Positions 56,474 to 64,000 of a DNA stretch of 64,000 nucleotides are shown in pieces. The DNA is taken from NCBI GenBank assembly GCA_003868215.1, contig QWDQ01000002.1, positions 248,001-312,000 on the forward strand, in the 5' to 3' direction. The notes below the pieces were generated by a model. That model did no database searches, was not told the origin of the DNA, and worked only from the letters and a program-made list of their open reading frames with translations. Both the position numbers and the translations under genes were made by a program. This DNA is from Pseudophaeomoniella oleicola (Eukaryota > Ascomycota > Eurotiomycetes > Phaeomoniellales > Phaeomoniellaceae). Each line of letters opens with the position of its first letter. Within the stretch, counting starts at the first letter, position 1.

Positions 56474-57958
56474 GCTGACTACTGTTGGAAAAGGAGAATC
56501 TTACTTTACGAGCCGACACGAAAAATTTCTACAAGTTTCTCATCAAGGTAACGGAGAGCCTGTTTTGGCCCGTTGACTGACATTCTATATGAACGTAATA
56601 ACTTTGCGTTCTTATGTATATGTTCTTAATGCTTAGTTACTGCATGGAAACCGGAGCAAGCGAAACGGAGCAGGATTCGGCGTTGGCATCCGCAGCCAGG
56701 GTTGTGCAACAGAATTCTGATCATCGCCCTGTTTGAATACTATTTGACTGCCCCATAACAGGCTCTTACCTCTGATGTCAAAGTGTTCACCTCGTCTCGA
56801 GACAGGCCTGATCGCAGGGGATGATCTCGAGTGCTATGCCTCTGATATGAATCCATCTACGCAATATCTGATAGGCCTTCAGTGACATCTAATTCACAAT
56901 TCTCTCCATGCCCATCGTAAAGAGAGACGCACGTTCAAGACCTTAGGTTCGTAGTTTGAAGTGATTGATCCCTTTGACAGAAATTCTGAGCGTGCTTCAC
57001 CGTCACGAACCCGAATATGGTAGCCCTTCCTTGCACGCACGCCTCCCAGCCCCCCACACAACTCTTGATGTCTCAAAACATCCACGGTCTTCATAGAGGA
57101 GTTGAAAACACCAAAAAGAGAAAGGGTAACGACCGCTTTCTCCCACGTCCCTGTATCGAAACCTCGCCCTCGGGTGAAGCAAAAAGAGTTCGGCCGAGTG
57201 GCTAGCTACTGGAAGTCCTGCGCCCGGCGACCGCCTAGGACTCACTAACTTCAACCTACTTCTCTACAATTCAACAGTGAAAGCCATGGTAAGTGGTTCG
57301 TCTGAACCACTCGGCTAACACCCCCATTGGATTGCGAAAGGAATTGTGATGTCGTGATATATAAACAACAAGTGAACACATGATTCAGCACAGAAAGTGG
57401 ACACTCACCATAGCTCCTTTCCTGATAGTAGTCTTGTATGCTTGACTTAGCACTTTGAAATCATCGTATAACATCTTCTATCAGCACAACTACAACATTG
57501 TCTCAGCGAAACAATACGATGATATACTGGGTACCTATTGATTCCGAATCTTGAACAGCATAGAGAGATACTAAGTCGCATTGGACAGCTCTTGAACTAT
57601 AATTGCCTAGAGGTTGGACGAAAGCAACCTGACGCTATGTGTATTCGAAATCGAGATAGATCTGCAACTTCCAGTGTCGTCGTTGTTGTAAGTCCCTGAC
57701 TGACACTGAAGGTTGAAGTTGAGAAGTGTAGTCCGATCTTGATAAGGTCGACCTCGGAAAGACGGAGGCGACCCACTGAGAAGCTTGATTTGCTATGTGG
57801 TCCATTTTGCTAATCATCACCCCCAAATCCACCCGAGCTCCAACAGCTTCTCGGATGCCCCCAGGCCTGTTGTCTGCTTTCGCCTCATCAGCGCTCGTCA
57901 TAATCTTGTCTCATTTCTTTGCGACACCCCGGGCCTCATCATCTAGGAAGTAGCCATC
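56474..57958. other. intergenic between STE50 and MVP1
   Basis: About 1.5 kb, mostly plain. Bases 57,183-57,330 hold two inverted copies of a GCCGAGTGG-type sequence, an 8-bp hairpin (57292-57311) and an ATG directly followed by GTAAGT (57286-57294). I could not build a tRNA or a gene from these. Confidence 0.45.
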
Positions 57959-60266
57959 ATGTCGTTGTTTGGTACCTCTCCAGATGATAAGTCAATCAGC
58001 GATTCCTTGAATAAGGCGAAGTCACTATTCGGCGACGAGATCACTCCAGGCGCAAGATCGGCATCATCCTTATTCGCAGACGAAGACGTGTCCGAGTCGC
58101 CATGGAGCATGCCAACACCGAAGAAGAATGCAAGGCGCGAACTAGTCAAGAATCTGTTGCCAGCCACTGACGTCCCTGAGTATTACGTGGATGCCTATGA
58201 CACCATTCTTGATTCCGAAGATAAGGTCGGCGCGGGCATTGGGCTGACAGGAGTCAAGAAACTGCTCGAAAGCAGCGGACTCAACCCTGCAGATCAAGCG
58301 ACTATCCTGAATTTTGTTATACCGGGTGGACAGGAGACTGCCAATGGGCTGGGACGAAGCGAATTCAATGTTCTGCTTGCATTGATCGGACTTGGCCAAG
58401 AGGGAGACGATATCACTCTAGACGGTGTAGACGAGAGGCGCAGAAGTAGGGCAGCTTCAGCACCAGTGCCTCATAAAACCAACTAATCGTGTACAGACTT
58501 ACCCACTCCACGAATATCATACCTGAATCAAATCAAGTCGCAGTTGACTCGAGAACAAGTCGCGGCACTACAGACGGCCACGTCACCTCCGCCACAATCG
58601 CCAAAGCAATCAAGCCCCTTGCGACCACGCAAACCTCGTCAAGATTCATTTGATCCCGACACAGATCCCTGGGCTAGCCCAGCGCCTCCCAGAGGAGCCG
58701 CTCCTGCAGAACCAAGAGGCAGTGGATCGAATGGGACGCCAAATCCTATGTCGAACGGCATCAATGGGCTTCATGGCCGCACCACTAGCGCTTTCACAAC
58801 TCATGGTGCCTCTCCAACTCAACCCTCGAACGAGCCGCCAGCCAACCCACCCCCCACTTCAGGAAGTGATGGTTGGAACGCTTATAACGGCACTTCCGGA
58901 GGGTTCTCTGAACAGCCGACGCTAGGCGGTGGCTTTGGCCCCGGCGGTGATGATCCCAATGATGGTAGCGGCCCACGGCGATCCTTGGGAGAGAGCACCG
59001 TGTTACCGCGTGGACAGGAGGAGACTGTCGTCATTTCAATGCTTCCCGAGAAAGAGGGGATGTTCATGTTTCAACACCGAAACTACGAGGTAAAGACGGT
59101 CAGGAAAAACAGTGCGGTTATCAGGAGATACAGCGATTTTGTATGGTTATTGGATTGCCTTCATAAGAGATACCCATTTCGTTTGTTGCCTTTGTTACCA
59201 CCCAAGCGGGTTGCAGGTGAGTCCTTATCTACCCGGGCATCGTCCCGAATTGCTGACGCAGAGAAGTTAATGGAAGACATCTCGCAGCTGATACACCATC
59301 GTTTCTCGAAAAGCGCCGCAGGGGCCTCGTTCGATTTGCCAACGCTTTGGTCAGGCACCCAGTACTGAATCAAGAGCAGCTTGTTATTATGTTTTTGACA
59401 GTTCCTACTGTAGGTATATGCTGACTCCGTGCGTCCACATCACTGATCATGTATCGCAGGAACTTGCCGTCTGGCGCAAGCAAGCGACAATTTCAGTCCA
59501 AGAAGAATTCGTTGGTCGAGCTCTTCCTCCAACATTAGAAGAATCACTCCCACCCAATCTTAACGAACTCTTCGACGCCGTAAGAACAGGTGTGAAACGA
59601 GCTGCTGATATCTACATAAACCTGTGTACTCTCATGGAACGCCTCGCTAAAAGGAACGAAGGTCTGGCGGCCGACCATCTTCGTTTCAGCCTTGCCCTCC
59701 AATCTTTGACGGAAATATCCACCTCCGCATATTCTGTCGACACCAATGATGTCCCCCTTCTCAACGAAGGTATATCGGCAACCGCTAAACACCTTTCGGC
59801 CTCTCAAACTCTCCTCGAAGACGAAGCAAAAGCTTGGGACGAAGGCGTCCTAGAAGACCTGAAACGTCAACGGGATATCATGGTCGGAATGCGTGATCTC
59901 TTCGATCGTCGCGACCGTCTTGCCCGCCATAACATCCCCCAACTCGAACGCCGCATCGAAAACTCCGAACAAAAACTTATCACGCTCCGAAACAAACCGG
60001 AAGGGACGGTGAAACCAGGCGAGATCGAACGCGTCGAGTCATCCATTATCGCGGACAAGGAGAGCATAGTCCAACAGCACGCCCGAGGCGTCTTCACCAA
60101 AGAGTGCATCCGAGACGAGATCATCAATTTCAACGGCAGAAGCATCGCGGATACCGGTCGCCTCTTCCAGGACTGGGCCGGCGAGAGGATCAAATTCGCC
60201 GAGCTCTTGAGCAGTAACTGGAGAGGACTGGGTGAGGAAATCGAAAGCATCCCAACCGGTGAATAG
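57959..60266 (+). CDS. MVP1: sorting nexin Mvp1 (PX-BAR)
   Basis: Four exons: 57959-58445, 58497-59216, 59264-59409 and 59460-60266, giving 719 residues. Mvp1 is an endosomal PX-BAR nexin that acts in vacuolar and retrograde sorting. The N-terminus [12 protein letters not shown], with [20 protein letters not shown] further on, and an EF-hand-like/EH-like helical block ([19 protein letters not shown]) are typical. A Pro/Ser/Gly-rich linker follows. The PX domain (about 340-465) includes [39 protein letters not shown] and LLPPKRVA, then, across intron 2, [20 protein letters not shown]. The BAR region fills the C-terminus ([20 protein letters not shown] onwards). The frame requires intron 2 to end at the second AG of CAGAG (59263). 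Confidence 0.93.
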
Positions 60267-61566
60267 TCAGGAATCCAAAGCCAGACAGAGTCGACATGAA
60301 TCTCGTAATATCAATGTTAGCTACCCTACCTACCTATATGCCTCAGCATCTACATAGGTAGATCAGCCGATAGGTATTTGGGCTAGCAGTTTCCTCATCC
60401 ACTCCCTCTCTCCCGTGAAATCCTGACCACCACCTCCAGCCCCGAAGATCCGAGTCTTCCATCTGTTTGTTTAGTAGTCTATACTAGCAAAGCGAAAAAC
60501 AACGACCGCCGCCGCCGCCCCCAAGAAGGAAAGGAAGCAACAAAGAAAGAAATAAATACATCTTAACGTGGACATCTACGTTACCTCCTCCCTTTTACAT
60601 ATGTCCTTTTTCTCTCTCTCTCTCTTAACCTGCGAGAGAAACTTTTGATGGAGGGCAGGGGGAAGTCTCGTTCGTTGATTTCTGTCTACGTTTTACGTCG
60701 TGCTTTAATTATCTACCTACCTTGTTATACCACGCGTTTCCTGTATGTATATATCCGACGATTTTTTTTTTTTGTTAATTACAATACCTAAGCTAGATAT
60801 CTGTCTATCGGTTCGATGGGAATGATACTTTAATTTACCTCTACATATCTACCAGGTACCTTACCTACCTTATTGAATGTAATGGGTTATGTATGTGATG
60901 ATATTTATATACCTAAGTACCTACCTCCAAAGCAGACCCTTATGATCGTCCGTCGGACCGGGGGGGTTGTCAATGTCAAGTCATAGATAGCTATGTATTG
61001 ATATCGATATAGGATACTACTACAACTACAACTACAACTAAAAAAATATTCTCATCAGTCCATATGGGCATTGACTATTTTTTGTTCTCTCTCTCTCTCT
61101 CTCTTCCGTTTCTTCTCTTTCGAGCAGATGGTTCATTCCGTATTCTCATGAGGTCGTTGGAAGTTTACTATCAATGCATATGGAACTTTTTGAATGGGTT
61201 GTGGTCTCTTCCTCTTCTTGTTTCGAGAGACAACAGTGGTTGGATCATGTTGTTGTCCTTTTTCACTTCCTTTCCTTGGGTGCGATGTCAAGGGTTTTTG
61301 GCTGGGGGAGGTCGCGTAGGACACCCTCTACGATGGACGGTTTTCCCCTCTTCTACTCTTCCTTCGGACCGTGTTTGCCTTCCACTTGGTTGATTTGGTG
61401 AAGAGAAGACGTGATAATCTTCATAACAAAGCCGCACACTACACGAAAACGACATGACCTTCGTAAGTTCGTCGCAGGACTCCTCATTAGCGGAAAATAG
61501 GAGGTCAGCGCTCCTGTATCCCTGAACCAACCTTACTTTCTTAACCTGTGCAATAACAGCCTAAGC
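60267..61566. other. convergent 3' junction MVP1 / CAND1
   Basis: About 1.3 kb rich in simple sequence: (TC)n near 60611-60626 and 61086-61104, T14 near 60759, ACTACA repeats near 61018-61038, G7-type run near 60960, and many TACCTA/TAGGTA motifs (60318-60375, 60710-60722, 60850-60930). No gene was seen. Confidence 0.6.
61086..61104. repeat. (TC)n microsatellite
   Basis: Nine and a half TC units in the convergent junction downstream of CAND1 and MVP1. Confidence 0.88.
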
Positions 61567-64000
61567 TTAAGCCTCTCTTGCCTCGTCGATGCTTCTGATC
61601 ACGACCATAAATTCCCTCTTCATCCATTCAATATATTGTCTCCAGGCACTTAGTGAACCTCCAGCATCACCAGCGCCAGCATTCGGGAATGCTCGATCAC
61701 ATTCCAGAGATGCCTTTATCACACCACGGGCAGCTTCATTCATCTTCTCAATCTCTTGTTTCACAGCATTTTCTTTTGGTTTCTGGCTCAGGACGTCGCG
61801 GAACTTCTCTGCAAGTGCAGGAAGGATTTGCCGGATTTCAGTAGCGGCCAGAGGGATGAGCTTGGAAAGCATAAGGAGGCCGAGAGTGCGAACATCATGA
61901 TCATCAGGGATAGATGCGACTATACGGGGTAGAATGATCGATGGAGTGAGGTAGTTCAAGGATACCGGGTGATCGAGAAGAGCATAGAATGTCTCATAAC
62001 AGGCCTGAGAGGAGAAGTTAGTGATCACAATGGTAAAGAAATTCTGTTGACGTACCTTTCGAAGATCAAGTCCATCATCGACGTTGATCTTGAATGGACC
62101 GAACGAGACAACACGGATAAGTTCTGGTTTGATATTCGAGTCTTCGATCACAGGCGGCAGGAGTTGACCGAGTTCTGGAAGGACAAACTCTGTCTTGTTG
62201 TGAATAGCAGAGTTAAGCGTTGTCACCGCTATACGTCGGTTGGAAATGTCAGAATCTCCAAGCATGGTTTTGAGGAACGGAATGATTGATGTCTTCAGCA
62301 GATTGTTATAAGTATCGCTTGCATCAGCCAAAGTGTAGCGGAAGGCAGTTATAACGAGGCCCCGAACGACCGCATTGGAATCCTGGAGATAATTCTGTAG
62401 TTGAGGGACGTATGTTGTTGGTTCAATCAGGGCCAGTTTGCCAATGCATTCTGCTCCAACAGCACGGCTGTCTTCAGAATCAGATGAGGCGAACAGCTTC
62501 TTCCAAAGCTGATCTGCATAAGGTGCGACCTCGGAGGCGACGCTATCAGGGTGTTGAAGAAGTTCCTTCAAAGCGTGTAACAGAAGATAATCATTAGCGG
62601 AAGACTCTCCAAGCTTGTCAAGTATCAATGGTAGGTATATCGTGATATTATTTGCGCCTGCACTGCCGAGCGCATTTGCTGCTGCCAAGCGCACCTTATC
62701 GGATTCTGACCCCAATGCATTGAAGAATATGTCCGGCTGCACCGCTGATTTTGTGCCTGTGCGGAAAGCTATTTCACCCAAGACCGACAGCGCAAGGCAC
62801 TGCCGTGAGACATCTTGGGTAGTCTTCAATTCGTTCAAAAAATCGGGGACCCCCACCCCAGCATTTGCACCTGCAAAGACAACAAGTGTGCCTATTGCTC
62901 TTCCCACTACGTTGATGTCGCCTCCTATGCCGACACCTAGCAGAGCTTTCAGGACTTGCGCTCCCTGCCCGGCTTCTGCGACGATTTTGATCACCAGTAG
63001 GTATGCTTTGAGGGGTCCTCCAACAAGTGGAGTCATCGCCACACGCTCAAGAGCTTTGACAAGGTTTTCATCGACGATGGCCTCTGGGTCGGCGGGAATA
63101 ATCTTTGCAAGGATGACAAGAGCAGGTGTCAGGAGATGGAAATCGTTGACCGTGAGAAGAGGAATCAGAAGGTGAGAAAGATCCTTGATAGTGGATTGAT
63201 CAAATTGCTCCGCAGTAATGGGATTCAAGGCCAGAGCTCGCAAGGCGTCAAGGCAAGATCCACGCAGTGCTCTGTCAGCCTTACGCAGCTGTGAGCCGAG
63301 TTCGATTGATACTTCCCGAATCCATTCAGGAGCTATGCTATTCTGTGCCGAGGCAGTCTCAGCAACCAAAGTCACGGCCCGGGCACTAGAGAGACGTGTA
63401 GTTTCATTTCTCAGGCGGTCTGCAAGCACTTGTAATCCCTTGGAACGATTATCCGCTGACAAGAGCTTCGTAGTCGAAGTCCTTGATAATAGAACACCAA
63501 AAACCTGTATCGCACGATGGCGGACTTCCAGGTCTGCGTTGTTGTCAATGATACGATCCAAAACAACATCGTGTATGGTTTCGAGTTGCAAAGCTTGATC
63601 ATGGTCGGTCGTTGCCAGTCTCGGCGGAGTCAAAGACTTGATGATCGACTCAATTGCTGACAATGCTTCACCTGACACCTTGTAATTCCGATCACGCACC
63701 GTCGTGCTTATGTTTGGAATCAGAGCAATGACAAAGGGTAGAAGGACACTCGAGGCATTGGTTTCAGTCACTATTGTAACCAGAGATAGAGCTTCAATCT
63801 GTAAACTGGCTGTGGTCGCCGAGGACGAAGTAGTGGCAGTTGATGAAGACACGCCTGACGCAGATGGTTTGAGCGAATCAGCAACAAGGTCTTCGACATT
63901 TTGTAGAAAGTCCGCAAGTGCTCCGTTACGCAGAAGGGCAGTATTTTTCAGAAGGACGACTGCAGCCTGTTTTAGAGACAAGGTTGCAGTCTTCCAGAGC
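61567..64000 (-). CDS. CAND1/TIP120 (cullin-associated NEDD8-dissociated protein), C-terminal part
   Basis: The open frame continues to the window's right edge, so the 5' end is missing; about 794 C-terminal residues are here. CAND1 wraps non-neddylated cullins and exchanges F-box modules on SCF ligases. HEAT-like repeats run throughout; family text includes LWKTATLSLKQAAVVLLKN, DKVRLAAANALGSAG, SVASEVAPYADQLWKKL, and the C-terminal TIP120 block FGPFKINVDDGLDLRKACYE with TFYALLDHP. The last block needs removal of a 51-bp intron (62005-62055, GTACGT to CTCAG), which is open and in frame if retained. The C-terminus ends WRQYIEWMKREFMVVIRSID. The ATG at 63981 is internal, not the start. Confidence 0.92.
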   Translation of the reverse strand, partial: LWKTATLSLKQAAVVLLKNTALLRNGALADFLQNVEDLVADSLKPSASGVSSSTATTSSSATTASLQIEALSLVTIVTETNASSVLLPFVIALIPNISTTVRDRNYKVSGEALSAIESIIKSLTPPRLATTDHDQALQLETIHDVVLDRIIDNNADLEVRHRAIQVFGVLLSRTSTTKLLSADNRSKGLQVLADRLRNETTRLSSARAVTLVAETASAQNSIAPEWIREVSIELGSQLRKADRALRGSCLDALRALALNPITAEQFDQSTIKDLSHLLIPLLTVNDFHLLTPALVILAKIIPADPEAIVDENLVKALERVAMTPLVGGPLKAYLLVIKIVAEAGQGAQVLKALLGVGIGGDINVVGRAIGTLVVFAGANAGVGVPDFLNELKTTQDVSRQCLALSVLGEIAFRTGTKSAVQPDIFFNALGSESDKVRLAAANALGSAGANNITIYLPLILDKLGESSANDYLLLHALKELLQHPDSVASEVAPYADQLWKKLFASSDSEDSRAVGAECIGKLALIEPTTYVPQLQNYLQDSNAVVRGLVITAFRYTLADASDTYNNLLKTSIIPFLKTMLGDSDISNRRIAVTTLNSAIHNKTEFVLPELGQLLPPVIEDSNIKPELIRVVSFGPFKINVDDGLDLRKVRQQNFFTIVITNFSSQACYETFYALLDHPVSLNYLTPSIILPRIVASIPDDHDVRTLGLLMLSKLIPLAATEIRQILPALAEKFRDVLSQKPKENAVKQEIEKMNEAARGVIKASLECDRAFPNAGAGDAGGSLSAWRQYIEWMKREFMVVIRSIDEAREA

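Noticed and set aside
57286-57294. start codon interrupted by an intron (ATG followed by GTAAGT), as in some ribosomal-protein genes
   Set aside because: No downstream exon of a known small protein, such as an L41-like basic peptide, could be found before MVP1.
57183-57330. tRNA-Ser/Leu gene
   Set aside because: Only the GCCGAGTGG D-arm-like stretch is present; no matching acceptor stem, anticodon arm or T-arm GGTTCRANYCC box can be placed on either strand.
60318-60930. telomere-like repeats
   Set aside because: The motif is TACCTA/TAGGTA, not TTAGGG, and it is not in a head-to-tail array.
1-64000. CRISPR arrays, bacterial operons or virus-derived elements
   Set aside because: No regularly spaced direct repeats, no intron-poor polycistronic gene sets, and no reverse transcriptase, integrase, capsid or LTR-like sequence was seen.

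Overview
The window reads as nuclear DNA of a filamentous ascomycete (Pezizomycotina). The genes carry many short introns (about 40-90 bp, one of 212 bp) with GTRNGT donors, CTNAC or TACTAAC branch points and mostly YAG acceptors. The gene set is typically fungal: a Zn2Cys6 regulator, a bZIP with DUF3425, a DHA1 transporter, a ferric reductase, a pisatin-demethylase-like P450 and Ste50. One DNA transposon bears the C-to-T scars of repeat-induced point mutation (RIP). I found no bacterial, viral or CRISPR features and no RNA gene I could support. Genus cannot be fixed by eye.

Layout. Bases 1-23,000 are accessory in flavour and sparse: a truncated Zn2Cys6 regulator (<1-871, minus), a DUF7719-type membrane protein (minus), a DHA1-type MFS transporter (minus), a ferric-reductase-type flavocytochrome (minus), a small disordered protein (plus), the complex I assembly factor NDUFAF6 (minus), a 1.85-kb RIP-mutated TIR transposon (14,601-16,448), a bZIP regulator (minus), a conserved protein of unknown function (minus) and the P450 (plus).

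Bases 23,600-64,000 are mostly housekeeping: APC4, importin beta-1 (KAP95), SPB1, a YML020W-like serine-hydrolase-fold protein, an oil-body-associated-protein homologue, a two-domain protein disulfide isomerase, DOT1, a hexose-type sugar transporter, ELG1/ATAD5, UTP8, STE50, the sorting nexin MVP1, and the C-terminal part of CAND1, which runs off the right edge. In all, 22 protein genes are described, two of them cut by window edges.

The genes do not form one pathway. Two products serve ribosome biogenesis (SPB1, UTP8) and three serve the cell cycle, ubiquitin or replication (APC4, CAND1, ELG1). ELG1 and UTP8 share a 372-bp divergent promoter; SPB1 and the YML020W-like gene share one of 443 bp.

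I did not find a convincing new biological system. The most interesting patterns are: (a) a saturation-RIPped transposon whose 42-bp terminal inverted repeats are almost untouched; (b) simple-sequence tracts at all four convergent gene junctions, with runs of C-ended codons in the sense strand of several genes that end there; (c) an intergenic 9-mer, TACCGTAGT, seen six times; and (d) introns whose splicing is unusual or could be skipped in frame.
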